Below are positions 54,924 to 64,000 of a stretch of DNA of 64,000 nucleotides, in pieces. Made by a program: the position numbers and the translations under genes. Numbering within the stretch: the first letter of the stretch is position 1; every line of letters starts with the position of its first letter. This DNA is from Mongoliitalea lutea (GTDB lineage: Bacteria; Bacteroidota; Bacteroidia; Cytophagales; Cyclobacteriaceae): NCBI RefSeq assembly GCF_014652135.1, contig NZ_BMYF01000002.1:124001-188000 (forward strand), written 5' to 3'. The notes beneath the pieces are model-generated. The model was not told the DNA's origin and ran no database searches. It saw only the letters and a list, made by a program, of their open reading frames with translations.

Positions 54924-57338
54924 ATGACTTCAGTGGCTTCAATTTCATCAAACAAAAAGTCAAAAGTTTTGGACAAAGAACTTTTGTTAAAGGAGTATAG
55001 ACTTGCCAATGAAAGCCGTCAGGCTTCATTGATGGGGAGGAAAGAAGTATTTATGGGGAAAGCCAAGTTTGGCATTTTTGGAGACGGCAAAGAGCTCGCC
55101 CAATTAGCTATGGCAAGGCATTTTCAAGATGGAGATTTCCGTGCCGGTTACTACAGAGATCAGACTTTCATGTTTGCTGTTGGTCAGTTGACCATTCGTG
55201 AATATTTCGCACAATTGTATGCTCATACTTCTGTTGAAGCAGAACCTGCCTCTGCGGGAAGATTGATGAATGGACACTTTGCAACCCGCTTATTGGACGA
55301 CAAAGGTCAGTGGAAAAATCTGATGGAGATGAAAAACTCTTCTTCTGATATTTCACCAACTGCTGGACAGATGCCCAAACTCCTTGGTTTGGCAATGGCT
55401 TCTAAATTGTATAGGAAAAATGAAGGTCTTCATGGCATGACTCAATTTTCCAACAAAGGAAATGAAGTTGCGTGGGGAACAATTGGAAATGCCTCTACCT
55501 CTGAGGGGATGTTTTTTGAGGCAATCAATGCTGCCGGCGTAATGCAGGTACCTATGGTAGTTTCCGTATGGGATGATGGCTATGGTATCTCCGTGCCTAA
55601 TGAGTACCATACGACTAAAGGAAGTATTTCAGAAATTTTAAAAGGCCTCCAACGTAATGATGATCAAAAAGGCTTTGAAATTTTCGTTGTCAAAGGTTGG
55701 GATTATGAAGCCTTGGACAAGGCGTTCGAAAATGCCTCCAGAATTGCCAGAGAAGAACATGTGCCTGTATTGATCCATGTAATTGAAGTGACTCAACCGC
55801 AGGGGCACTCCACTTCTGGTTCACATGAGCGTTATAAATCCAAAGAGCGCTTAGAATGGGAAAAGGACCATGACTGTATCTTAAAGTTCAGAGAATATTT
55901 GGAAAACAACCAGGTAGCTTCTTCTGAAGAGTTAGATCAGATTGAAGCAGCAGCTAAGGCTTTTGCGAAAAAAGAAAAAGATGCAGCTTGGGCGGCATTC
56001 AGTTCAGAGATTAAAACTGAATTGCAAGAAGCAGTTCAGTTAATCAAAGAAGCTGCGGTAAATTCTTCTGAGAAAGCGACATTAGTACAATTAGCAGAAG
56101 ACTTACAAAAGACCTTGAATCCTATCCGTAAGGATGTGGTATCTACTGTCAGAAGAGCCTTGTGGATGATGAGAAGGGATCAGGAATCAGTGAAGGCTGA
56201 ACTGAGAAATTGGTTTAACCAGCTCTCAGTTATCAATGAAGATCGCTACAACTCCCATTTGTATTCTCAGTCAGAAGCACAAATTGCAAATATTGCACCT
56301 GTCCCAGTTCATTATGAGGAGGGAGCTCCTTTGGTGGATGGTAGGGAGGTCCTGCAGGCCTGCTTTGATAAGATATTGGAAAGAGATCCACGTTTTCTAG
56401 CTTTCGGTGAAGATGTAGGGAGAATCGGAGATGTGAATCAGGCATTCTCAGGCTTGCAGGCTAAGTATGGTGATTTACGTGTATTTGACACCTCTATTCG
56501 AGAAGTTACCATCATTGGTCAGGGTATTGGTGCTGCCTTAAGAGGCCTGCGTCCAATGGCTGAAATTCAGTATTTGGATTACATCCATTATGCTTTGATG
56601 ACGCTTTCGGATGATTTGGCTTCCTTGACCTATCGTACCAAAGGTGGTCAGAAGGCACCATTGATTGTGCGTACGAGAGGACACAGATTAGAGGGTGTGT
56701 GGCATGCGGGTTCTCCGATAGGAATGTTGTTACACTCCTTGAGGGGGATGTTGCTTTGTGTGCCAAGAGATATGACCCAAGCAGCAGGTATGTACAACAC
56801 CTTGATGGAAGCTGACGAGCCGGCCTTGGTGATTGAATGCTTGAATGGGTATCGTTTGAAAGAGCGTATGCCATCGAATATAGGAGAGTTTAAAGTAGCT
56901 TTGGGTGAGCCTGAAATTCTAAGAGCTGGTACTGATCTAACAGTGGTGACCTATGGTTCCATGTGTAGAATCGTACTGGATGCTGCTGAGGAATTAAGTG
57001 CGATGGGAATTGAATTGGAAGTAATCGATGTACAGACCTTGTTACCTTTTGATGTGCATCATAGCATTGTAGAATCCATTAAGAAAACCAACAGAGTCTT
57101 GTTCGCAGATGAAGATGTTCCGGGAGGTGCGTCTGCTTACATGATGCAAAAAGTAGTAGAAGAACAAAAAGCATATTATCATTTAGATTCTGAGCCTGCT
57201 ACGATAGCTGCAAAAGCGCATAGACCGGCATATTCTTCTGACGGAGATTATTTCTCTAAGCCATCAGTAGATGATATGGTTGAAAAGGTGTATGCTATGT
57301 TCCACGAAGTAGATCCTAACAGATTCCCTTCGATTTGA
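54924..57338 (+). CDS. 2-oxoacid dehydrogenase E1, fused alpha and beta subunits
   Basis: Thiamine-diphosphate-dependent E1 of a branched-chain (or related) 2-oxoacid dehydrogenase, 804 residues. The alpha part (about 25-330) has YYRDQTFMFAVGQLT, GTIGNASTSEGMFFEAINAAG and WDDGYGIS. The second motif starts GN where classical TPP sites have GDG. A linker of about 100 helical residues leads to the beta part (about 470-804): FGEDVGRIGDVNQ, DTSIREVTIIGQGIGAALRG and EIQYLDYIHYALM. It decarboxylates 2-oxoacids and passes the acyl group to E2. The E2 gene is about 42 kb away; no E3 is visible. Branched-chain use would yield isobutyryl-CoA for IcmF. The substrate is inferred. Confidence 0.9.
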   Translation: MTSVASISSNKKSKVLDKELLLKEYRLANESRQASLMGRKEVFMGKAKFGIFGDGKELAQLAMARHFQDGDFRAGYYRDQTFMFAVGQLTIREYFAQLYAHTSVEAEPASAGRLMNGHFATRLLDDKGQWKNLMEMKNSSSDISPTAGQMPKLLGLAMASKLYRKNEGLHGMTQFSNKGNEVAWGTIGNASTSEGMFFEAINAAGVMQVPMVVSVWDDGYGISVPNEYHTTKGSISEILKGLQRNDDQKGFEIFVVKGWDYEALDKAFENASRIAREEHVPVLIHVIEVTQPQGHSTSGSHERYKSKERLEWEKDHDCILKFREYLENNQVASSEELDQIEAAAKAFAKKEKDAAWAAFSSEIKTELQEAVQLIKEAAVNSSEKATLVQLAEDLQKTLNPIRKDVVSTVRRALWMMRRDQESVKAELRNWFNQLSVINEDRYNSHLYSQSEAQIANIAPVPVHYEEGAPLVDGREVLQACFDKILERDPRFLAFGEDVGRIGDVNQAFSGLQAKYGDLRVFDTSIREVTIIGQGIGAALRGLRPMAEIQYLDYIHYALMTLSDDLASLTYRTKGGQKAPLIVRTRGHRLEGVWHAGSPIGMLLHSLRGMLLCVPRDMTQAAGMYNTLMEADEPALVIECLNGYRLKERMPSNIGEFKVALGEPEILRAGTDLTVVTYGSMCRIVLDAAEELSAMGIELEVIDVQTLLPFDVHHSIVESIKKTNRVLFADEDVPGGASAYMMQKVVEEQKAYYHLDSEPATIAAKAHRPAYSSDGDYFSKPSVDDMVEKVYAMFHEVDPNRFPSI

Positions 57339-57379
57339 TCAGAGATTCAAACCAATTATTGGTGTGTATTAGATAAAGT

Positions 57380-57421
57380 AGCCCAAAGTATCCAATAGGA
57401 TATTTTGGGCTTCATTTTTTT
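57380..57421. terminator. Bidirectional terminator between E1 and glgX
   Basis: A 14-bp stem with one G-U, 57380-57393 against 57398-57411, has an AATA loop and a T7 tract after it (57415-57421). It lies between the converging E1 and debranching-enzyme genes, and its right end touches the glgX stop codon. Confidence 0.9.
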
Positions 57422-59514
57422 AAGTTTCCTATGGCAATTACAATGCTATGTGCTTTGACAAGGTAACATTCCCCGTTAATCCATGGGGAATCCTTCCATT
57501 GTTGAATATCATCGGGGCTTTCCTTGGCTGTATCTATCCACCGTTTCCACTGTATGGGGTGCCCATCTATCAGTTGAGGCAACTCAAAGCTTAAATCCTC
57601 AAAATAGGCATTAACCATGTAATGCATGGAGACCAGACCACTCAGAGAAGAGAAGGTTGCGGCGATTGCATGGGAATTTTTTCTCCAGTCAGGCTTTCCG
57701 AGTTCAACTCCATGCCATTCGATTAATGGTTTTTGGAGAAATTCGATTAAGCTTAGATTAAATCCCCGCTGGGAAGTTTCACGAAGTAATCTTTTTTGAA
57801 TCAAAATTTTCACAAACCGGAACATTTCTTGGTTTTGTGCTACTAAGTCCCAATCAAACCAAGAGATTTCATTATCCTGACAATAGGCATTATTGTTTCC
57901 CTGTTGTGTACGACAGACTTCATCTCCCATTAAAATCATCGGTGCACCTAAGGATAGGATATTGATGACATGCAGATTTTTGATTTGTCTTTTTCGAAGT
58001 TTATTGATGTACTTATTATTAGTAGGTCCTTCCACCCCAAAATTATAACTGTAATTCTCATTATTGCCATCTCTATTTCCTTCATTATTGGCAAGATTGT
58101 GCTTATGGTTGTAGGATACCACATCCATCAATGTGAAGCCATCATGACAGGATACGAAATTGATGCTTTGTTCTGCTTCTCTATTTTTTGCGGCATAGAT
58201 ATCAGGACTTCCAATGACCCGTGTAACAAAATCACTGATTTTTCCTTGGTCTCCCCGAAGGAATGCACGTACATCATCCCTGAATTTACCATTCCATTCT
58301 TTCCAGCTATCTCCCACAAATGAACCAATCTGATACAGTCCTGCTGCATCCCAAGCTTCTGCAATTAATTTAGTGCCTGCCAAAATCGGATCCGATTCTA
58401 TATCCCAAAGGATTGGTGGATTTTCAATGGGATTGCCGTTTTCGTCTCGCGATAGGATAGAGGCTAGGTCAAATCGAAAACCATCCACATGCATGTCCCG
58501 AACCCAAAAATGCAAGGCGGATAAAATCATCCTCCGCACGATGGATTGATTGGCATTCAGGGTATTTCCTGTACCGGAATAGTTTTTATACTTGGATTTA
58601 TCTTTCTCTAAAATGTAGTAGATACTATTGTCAATTCCCTTGAAGGAATAGGTAGGGCCGTCCTCTTTATTTTCTCCCGTATGGTTGAAAACAACATCTA
58701 AAATAATTTCGATCCCTTCACTATGCAAGGCCTTGACCATATCCCTAAATTCATCCAAAACTTTTAAGCTATTGGGTTCGGTAGAGAAGTCTTGGTGGGG
58801 TGCAAAAAAAGAAATCGGACTATAGCCCCAATAATTAATCAAGCCAGGAGGGGCATCCTGTTTGTCAAACTGAAAAATCGGTAATAACTCAACAGCGGTG
58901 ATCCCCAATTCTTTGAGATAAGGAATTTTTTCAATCAATCCGGCAAATGTTCCGCGCTTTTCAGGAGAAACGCCAGAATTGGGATTTTTCGTAAATCCCC
59001 CCACATGCATCTCGTAAATGACTGTTCTGGAAAATGGTGTCCTTGGATGTATATCACCTTCCCAATCATAATTAGTGATATCTACCACCACGTTTTTCAT
59101 GCTGTGCAGCCCACCTTTTCCGAGTTTACAGTGTTCTTTTCTATCGTATGTCTCTGGAATGACCACTGCTTTTGCATAGGGGTCTAAAATCACCTTACTA
59201 GAATCAAATAAATGACCCTTATGCGGTTCATATGGGCCATGGATTCTAAAGGCGTAAATCAACCCTTCATAAGCTCCCTCCAGAAAAATATGCCAGTAAT
59301 GGTAGGTTTTGTTGTACTTGGGATTGAGCGTGAAAACTTCCGCAGGATAGATCTCATTGATATGATTAAAAATCAGAAGCTCGACTAAGGTAGCGTTTTT
59401 GGAAAATATGCAAAAATTGACCCCGTCTTCAGTCAAAGTAGGACCTACGGGAAAACTCTGACCTTGAAGTGCTACAAATCTGGACTTTTCAGATTGGATA
59501 TTTCGTATAAACAT
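57412..59514 (-). CDS. glgX: Glycogen debranching enzyme, GlgX/isoamylase type (GH13)
   Basis: Hydrolyses alpha-1,6 branches in glycogen or its limit dextrins, 700 residues. An N-terminal CBM48-like domain (about 17-125; SFPVGPTLTEDGVNFCIFS) is followed by the GH13 barrel. Catalytic segments: DGFRFDLASIL (nucleophile Asp), LIAEAWDAAG (acid/base Glu) and FVSCHDGFTLMD (transition-state Asp). The family residues NNAYCQDNEISWFDW are present, typical of GlgX. No signal peptide, so it acts on cytosolic glycogen. A hairpin with a T run ends 5 nt before the start codon, so it may need a promoter inside that leader or be controlled by it. Confidence 0.93.
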   Translation of the reverse strand: MFIRNIQSEKSRFVALQGQSFPVGPTLTEDGVNFCIFSKNATLVELLIFNHINEIYPAEVFTLNPKYNKTYHYWHIFLEGAYEGLIYAFRIHGPYEPHKGHLFDSSKVILDPYAKAVVIPETYDRKEHCKLGKGGLHSMKNVVVDITNYDWEGDIHPRTPFSRTVIYEMHVGGFTKNPNSGVSPEKRGTFAGLIEKIPYLKELGITAVELLPIFQFDKQDAPPGLINYWGYSPISFFAPHQDFSTEPNSLKVLDEFRDMVKALHSEGIEIILDVVFNHTGENKEDGPTYSFKGIDNSIYYILEKDKSKYKNYSGTGNTLNANQSIVRRMILSALHFWVRDMHVDGFRFDLASILSRDENGNPIENPPILWDIESDPILAGTKLIAEAWDAAGLYQIGSFVGDSWKEWNGKFRDDVRAFLRGDQGKISDFVTRVIGSPDIYAAKNREAEQSINFVSCHDGFTLMDVVSYNHKHNLANNEGNRDGNNENYSYNFGVEGPTNNKYINKLRKRQIKNLHVINILSLGAPMILMGDEVCRTQQGNNNAYCQDNEISWFDWDLVAQNQEMFRFVKILIQKRLLRETSQRGFNLSLIEFLQKPLIEWHGVELGKPDWRKNSHAIAATFSSLSGLVSMHYMVNAYFEDLSFELPQLIDGHPIQWKRWIDTAKESPDDIQQWKDSPWINGECYLVKAHSIVIAIGNLKK

Positions 59515-59519
59515 GAAAA

Positions 59520-59559
59520 ACCTTAGTGAATAATTTATAATCTAAACTTTCACTAAGGT
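59520..59559 (-). terminator. Hairpin between GT2 and glgX, ending next to the glgX start
   Basis: A perfect 11-bp stem (ACCTTAGTGAA with TTCACTAAGGT) with an 18-nt AT-rich loop is followed on the minus strand by TTTT and then ATG of glgX. It can terminate the GT2 transcript. In read-through mRNA it would sit over the glgX ribosome-binding region. Confidence 0.65.
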
Positions 59560-59590
59560 AAGCAATGCGCTTCAAGAAAAGTCCTACTAA

Positions 59591-61036
59591 TTAATTTTTT
59601 TGAGGGATTTCTCTGGTCAGCCAGCCTCTTCTATTTGCTGTAGCTATGGCATACGGGGTAATCCAAAACAATGAGAAGGTGTAATAAATGGAATACACGT
59701 ACGCCCATTTTGCATTTTCCAATTCACGTTTGTATGCGTAGAAAAATGCCGGAATACTTGAAAAGATAATGATTCCTAAAAGCATACTAGTCAGGATGAG
59801 CACAGGATGCATACTGATTAACGTGATCAGAATAATTAATGCAGGGTACGCCATCAAGACCTTCAGCCATTGGTTGAAGAGAAGGATACGTGTGCCGATT
59901 TTGGAGCCTTCTCTGAAGTTGGTAAAAGCAAACTTACTGAGCATGATGTTTTCCCGCACGTTGCTGCGTTCCCAACGGATATACATTTTACTAAGGTTTT
60001 TATACTTTTCGGGGATTTTGGTCAAAACCTCTGCGTTTTTTTGAAAAAGCACTTCATACCCTTGTTTCAGAATCATATTGGTCATCGCACGGTCCTCACC
60101 AATATCGGTCTGCTGTCCTAAAAATCGCTGATTGATCCATTCAGGAAGGCAGTTCATGACAGCTTCTTTTCTGTATGCGGCCAATGCTCCCGGCGTGCAG
60201 AGTACAGAACCATAAACACTTTGAGCGGAGCGGATAAATTCAAAACTAAAGGCAAAACTCACATTGAGCATTTTTGGGATAATTCCATCTTTTTTATTCA
60301 ATACTAAGACATTTCCAGCAACTGCCCCGCATTTTTCATTGACGGCGAAGGGGCTCGCCATATTTCTCAAGGTGTTTTTGCTGACAATAGAGTCACTGTC
60401 AATGGTGATGAATATGTCACCTGAACCAGCATGGAAACCACGGTAAAGTGCATGTCTTTTTCCTTGATTTTTGGGCTGTTGAAGAATCGTGATATTTCCA
60501 ATCAACTCCCTTTTGGCTTTTTGCATCCACTCCCAAGTATCATCTTTGCTCCCATCATCGATAGAGATGACTTCTAGTTTTTTCTTAGGATAGTTGGATG
60601 ATACGATGCTTTTGAGCGTATCATACACTTGTCTACCTTCATTATAAGCAGGTACGATAATGGTACATGAAGGAAGTTCATCATCTGATACTGATTCAAT
60701 TGGTTTGTAGCGTTTGTAGGCTACTGTAATGAATAGTAAAAACAAGAGTTTGATACTTAATAATCCTACCGACAGCGCAAGGGTATAATATCCCCAAGAA
60801 GAGGCCAATCTCTCAGTATGAAAAGCTTCAAAATCATTCCAAAAGTAAATCAAAGAGGTGCCTGTGCCCACAAATAGGAGTAGCATACCCAACCATAAAA
60901 ATTTATGTGGATTTGATTCAGAGGAATCTTCCAAATTCGTGAGGAAATCATTTTTTGTTGATTTACCGCCGAGCAATTGATTATCTAAAGTGGATAATCT
61001 ATCGCGAAATAATACTTGTTTTGGCTCAATTTCCAT
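59591..61036 (-). CDS. Processive-type GT2 membrane glycosyltransferase
   Basis: Membrane-bound GT2 enzyme of 481 residues. TM segments lie at about 49-71 and 84-108. The cytosolic catalytic domain (about 120-355) has VPAYNEGRQ, DDGSKDDTW, the DxD-like TIDSDS, the GEDRAMT acid and a QxxRW-like IRWERSN. At the C-terminus three or four TM helices (about 385-465) follow. This plan matches hyaluronan/chitin/cellulose synthase-like or NodC-like polymerising enzymes, so it probably makes or exports a beta-linked polysaccharide. It is single, without other polysaccharide genes; the polymer is unknown. Confidence 0.88.
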   Translation of the reverse strand: MEIEPKQVLFRDRLSTLDNQLLGGKSTKNDFLTNLEDSSESNPHKFLWLGMLLLFVGTGTSLIYFWNDFEAFHTERLASSWGYYTLALSVGLLSIKLLFLLFITVAYKRYKPIESVSDDELPSCTIIVPAYNEGRQVYDTLKSIVSSNYPKKKLEVISIDDGSKDDTWEWMQKAKRELIGNITILQQPKNQGKRHALYRGFHAGSGDIFITIDSDSIVSKNTLRNMASPFAVNEKCGAVAGNVLVLNKKDGIIPKMLNVSFAFSFEFIRSAQSVYGSVLCTPGALAAYRKEAVMNCLPEWINQRFLGQQTDIGEDRAMTNMILKQGYEVLFQKNAEVLTKIPEKYKNLSKMYIRWERSNVRENIMLSKFAFTNFREGSKIGTRILLFNQWLKVLMAYPALIILITLISMHPVLILTSMLLGIIIFSSIPAFFYAYKRELENAKWAYVYSIYYTFSLFWITPYAIATANRRGWLTREIPQKN

Positions 61037-61256
61037 TGGGTTGATTTAGTTTTCTCCAACTTAGTCAAAGCAAGTACCAAGTAAATATGTGCCATTTTTT
61101 GGGTATTTTGCCCTATATGAAAATTGAAGGTGTGATAAAATGCATCAAACTGGGTAAAAATGCCGCATATTGAGGATAAGTTTAATCTGAATCTATAGCG
61201 AGAGATATTGGAGTAGTTTTTGCTCTATTTGGAAGTAAGATTTTAAGCACATTGAT

Positions 61257-63770
61257 ATGGCCCAACAAAGGATTCAATCCAAGTTTCAGGTAGGTAAGAA
61301 GGTAATCATCGGTTTTGTGTTAGCTACTGTTTTAGTAGTGGGGGTTTCGATTGTCACTTTTTTTAGTATTCAAAAATTGCTCTCCACAGTTGAGAATCTT
61401 ACGGAACCCAATGAAAAACTGCGTCAATTGAATGGATTGATGGCGGATGTGTACTTGTTGGATATGTCCAAAACAGAGCGGACATCTGACAAGGACTCAG
61501 TTTTGGAAGAGACTGAAAGAAGAATCAAAGAGCGCTTGGATTGGCTCAAAACCCATGCTGATGATTCGCTAGAGGTACAAAGTTTTGAGAAAATCAGTAT
61601 GGATTTATCGGAGTTGCTGGTTGTCTATGCAGGGTTGGAGGAAGTTCGTTACAATCTAACAAGTAGAACCTTCAGTGAGGAAGCACTCGTCAATATTGAA
61701 CGAAGGATAAAGAGGCAACAGGAACTGAGTGAGATGCAGTTTTTGGGAAGGATACGAAACCGGGACTTTCTATCCGAGATTACCCTCCCAGAAAAAAAAG
61801 AAGATTCCCTTCAATTGAGCACTGAAAACTTGGAGTTGGATGAGGATTTTGTAGAGATTTTTCGGGAACTCGGTGAGCAGGAAAATCGAGCAAATGAAGA
61901 TCGTAAATCTACCAAACCAGCTGAAACCACGGATGCTGCTTTGGAAGCATTGAAGGCCTTTATGACCAAGATGTATCAAGATGAGCAGCGGTTACGCCAG
62001 AACTTTGTCATCCTGGAGAACAAACTGATCAATAAAAACAAGGAGGTCTTTTATCAAATCCAGCAACTGATCTCTTCCATGCAGCGGGAATTGCTCGCAG
62101 AGTACAAAGCAAAGAACGATTCGGCCTATGAGTTGACTTTTTTTGTGTCCATTATTCTTGGAGTCATGATTTTCTTAGGGGTTGTGGGTTCCTTGGGTTT
62201 TGTCAATAGCATTTTAACTGAAATCAAAAAAGGGGTGCAATACCGGGCTAAATTGGAAGAGGCCAAGCAAAAGTCAGATGATCTAGCGAAGGCCAAACAG
62301 GATTTTCTGGCTAATATGAGCCATGAAATCCGTAATCCACTCCATGCCATCCAAGGTTATCAAGAGGCTTTACAAAAAATCACGCAAGACAAGAAACAAA
62401 TAGAGTACCTGAAAATGATCGGTTTTGCGTCTGACACATTGGTCAATATTGTCAATGATATTTTGGACTTTTCTAAACTTGAGGCAGGAAAGATTCATAT
62501 AGAGCAAACGAGTTTTGATGCTGTTTCCCTGTTTTCAAGTTTACGGGAATTTTACAGTTTACGCGCAGATGAAAAGTATTTGGACTTTATCTGGGGAATG
62601 GACCTTCCAAAAGGTGCATGGTTGGTTGGTGATCAATTGAGAATCAGTCAGATCATGAACAATCTTTTGAGCAATGCTCTCAAGTTTACAGCGGAGGGAT
62701 TTGTGAAAACATCCTTGAGTGTAGATTCCGGTCAATGGCTGATAATAGAAGTGGAAGATTCCGGTATGGGTATGTCAGATGAAATCCAAGCAAATATTTT
62801 TCAGGAATTTAATCAAGGGGATAGCTCTATAACCAGACAATTTGGTGGGACTGGACTCGGACTTGCAATTACCAAACGTCTGATCGAGTTATTGGGTGGT
62901 GAAATCACATTTCAATCGGAACAAGGAAAAGGTACTACATTCCGGGTAAATTTACCTATACAGTTAGAGGAAGCACCTGTGATTGAAAGCCAAATCAACG
63001 AAAATCTGCAGGTGTCATTGAAGGGACTGCGGGTATTGTTGGTAGATGATGATCGGATTGGTCTGCGACTTTTGAAAAATCTGTTGGAATCCAAAGGTGC
63101 CTTGGTTGTTGATTTTCAGGGTGGTGTACAGGTGTTGAATAATTTGGATACTGCAAAAGGGTTGGATTTTGCTATCGTGGATATCCAAATGCCGCAAGTA
63201 AGTGGGATAGAAGTGCTGCGCTACCTCAAGTCCCATGAATCCTATGCACAGCTGCCTGTTTTGGCCATGACTGCAAACGTATTTGTGGAAGAAGAGCGCA
63301 AGTTGAGTGAAGAAGGATTTGTATCTCTCATACTCAAACCCTTTAACGAAGCACAGATTATGGAGAAGCTGGTATCATTGGGCATAGGATTTCACTCCTC
63401 CAAGGACTCTTCAATTGTGCAAGAAGAAAAAATGATTGCTAAAAGCTATTCTACGGTTGATGTAGAAAAGTTTTGCATGGGTGATAATGAATTGGTTTCT
63501 GAAGTGATGGTGGATATCATTCAAACAACTGAACGTGACTTAGATCTACTCCAAAAAGCAAATTTATCTCATGAGGTTTCCAGAATTCGGGAAATCACCC
63601 ATCAATTGTCCAGCCGTATGCGTCAGATTCATGTGGAAGCAGGTGATTTGGCTAAAGATATTGAAGTGGCCATCAAAAACGGCAATACCCAAACCTTAGA
63701 AGACGATCTGCAAGAACTCATTCAAAGACTCCTTCCCGTGCTGGAGCAATTAAAGCAGGATTTTCCCTAG
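61257..63770 (+). CDS. Hybrid histidine kinase with receiver and HPt-like domain
   Basis: Inner-membrane hybrid kinase of 837 residues. TM1 (about 16-38) and TM2 (about 288-311) flank a helical periplasmic region of about 250 residues rich in Glu, Lys and Leu, like four-helix-bundle sensors. Order after TM2: coiled linker, HisKA with MSHEIRNPLHAIQG (His356), HATPase_c (GMGMSDE, GTGLGLAITKR), receiver (about 585-700; phospho-Asp642 in IVDIQMP), and a C-terminal HPt-like helical domain in which His782 sits in ITHQLSSRMRQI. All relay elements are thus in one chain. It converges on a response regulator at the right edge, a likely partner. Confidence 0.9.
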   Translation: MAQQRIQSKFQVGKKVIIGFVLATVLVVGVSIVTFFSIQKLLSTVENLTEPNEKLRQLNGLMADVYLLDMSKTERTSDKDSVLEETERRIKERLDWLKTHADDSLEVQSFEKISMDLSELLVVYAGLEEVRYNLTSRTFSEEALVNIERRIKRQQELSEMQFLGRIRNRDFLSEITLPEKKEDSLQLSTENLELDEDFVEIFRELGEQENRANEDRKSTKPAETTDAALEALKAFMTKMYQDEQRLRQNFVILENKLINKNKEVFYQIQQLISSMQRELLAEYKAKNDSAYELTFFVSIILGVMIFLGVVGSLGFVNSILTEIKKGVQYRAKLEEAKQKSDDLAKAKQDFLANMSHEIRNPLHAIQGYQEALQKITQDKKQIEYLKMIGFASDTLVNIVNDILDFSKLEAGKIHIEQTSFDAVSLFSSLREFYSLRADEKYLDFIWGMDLPKGAWLVGDQLRISQIMNNLLSNALKFTAEGFVKTSLSVDSGQWLIIEVEDSGMGMSDEIQANIFQEFNQGDSSITRQFGGTGLGLAITKRLIELLGGEITFQSEQGKGTTFRVNLPIQLEEAPVIESQINENLQVSLKGLRVLLVDDDRIGLRLLKNLLESKGALVVDFQGGVQVLNNLDTAKGLDFAIVDIQMPQVSGIEVLRYLKSHESYAQLPVLAMTANVFVEEERKLSEEGFVSLILKPFNEAQIMEKLVSLGIGFHSSKDSSIVQEEKMIAKSYSTVDVEKFCMGDNELVSEVMVDIIQTTERDLDLLQKANLSHEVSRIREITHQLSSRMRQIHVEAGDLAKDIEVAIKNGNTQTLEDDLQELIQRLLPVLEQLKQDFP

Positions 63771-63795
63771 GAAGAAACCAAGAAGTAATAGCGGC

Positions 63796-64000
63796 TTAGA
63801 TTCCTTGTATAACTTCGAGTAATTCTGTTGGATTGATAGGTTTGGCTATGAATGCATCGGCACCTTTTTCGATTGCTAACTGCGCAATCCCCTCATCTCC
63901 GTATCGTGTCATGATGATAACTTTGGTGGAAGGGTTCTTTTCTTTGATTAATTGGAGTATTTCTATGCCATCCATGTCAGGTAGGCGATAATCCAAAATA
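63796..64000 (-). CDS. Response regulator receiver domain, C-terminal part (5' end outside window)
   Basis: The frame is open to the right edge, so only the last 68 or so residues are seen. They carry ILDYRLPDMDGIEIL (Asp of DYRLPD is the expected phosphoacceptor), KVIIMTRYGDEGIA (conserved Thr) and AFIAKPINPTELLEVI (conserved Lys-Pro). It ends straight after the receiver fold, so at its C-terminus there is no output domain; another domain could precede the receiver outside the window. It faces the hybrid kinase at 61257 tail to tail and may receive phosphate from its HPt-like domain. Confidence 0.85.
   Translation of the reverse strand, partial: ILDYRLPDMDGIEILQLIKEKNPSTKVIIMTRYGDEGIAQLAIEKGADAFIAKPINPTELLEVIQGI

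Noticed and set aside
1-64000. CRISPR arrays, tRNA or rRNA genes, insertion sequences, phage or integrase genes, toxin-antitoxin pairs
   Set aside because: Looked for on both strands in the gaps between genes; no direct-repeat array, cloverleaf, terminal inverted repeats with transposase, or matching protein was found.

Overview
The window reads as chromosome of a Bacteroidota bacterium, most likely order Cytophagales near Cyclobacteriaceae/Algoriphagus-like genera. This is an inference from gene content: a SusC/SusD pair, IcmF, a two-gene MetH, an alpha-beta fused 2-oxoacid dehydrogenase E1, S9 peptidases, many Bacteroidota-type lipoprotein signals, TAnnTTTG-like promoter elements, AT-rich DNA and no strong Shine-Dalgarno sites. 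I saw no rRNA, tRNA, CRISPR array, transposase or phage gene. Coding density is high and most of the DNA is core genome.

Layout. 1-3.8 kb: P-type cation ATPase and site-2 protease (minus). 4.2-7.6 kb: icmF, closed by a clean terminator. 7.6-12.2 kb: OsmC protein, a small protein, then a lipid-anchored double-Cache sensor overlapping a hybrid histidine kinase. 12.2-17.3 kb (minus): fmt, folA, SDR, cinA and a 2-oxoacid dehydrogenase E2. 17.4-25.4 kb: two related small membrane proteins of unknown function on either side of an outer-membrane-type protein, then a complete tripartite RND efflux operon and a tiny acidic lipoprotein. 25.6-30.8 kb (minus): two exported S9 peptidases. 30.9-35.7 kb: soluble hybrid kinase, outer-membrane-type protein, exported RidA-like lipoprotein. 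35.7-40.6 kb: SAM-I riboswitch driving metH (split into two frames) and metF. 40.9-42.9 kb: unknown Cys-rich lipoprotein and a glycosyltransferase. 42.9-53.3 kb: a compact, probably laminarin/beta-1,3-glucan utilisation locus (membrane-spanning transcription factor, SusC, SusD, glycan-binding-type lipoprotein, GH16). 53.3-57.3 kb: alanine dehydrogenase and the fused E1. 57.4-64 kb: GlgX-type debranching enzyme, processive GT2, a third hybrid kinase and the C-terminal part of a response regulator running off the right edge.

Themes. Branched-chain acyl-CoA metabolism is suggested by icmF together with E1 and E2, though the three are unlinked. Methionine/SAM supply is under riboswitch control. 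Three hybrid kinases and one Reg_prop/Y_Y_Y/LuxR regulator give a heavy sensory load. The least explained parts are the paired small membrane proteins at 17.5-19.2 kb, the dCache lipoprotein-kinase pair, and several strong hairpins lying on or next to start codons.
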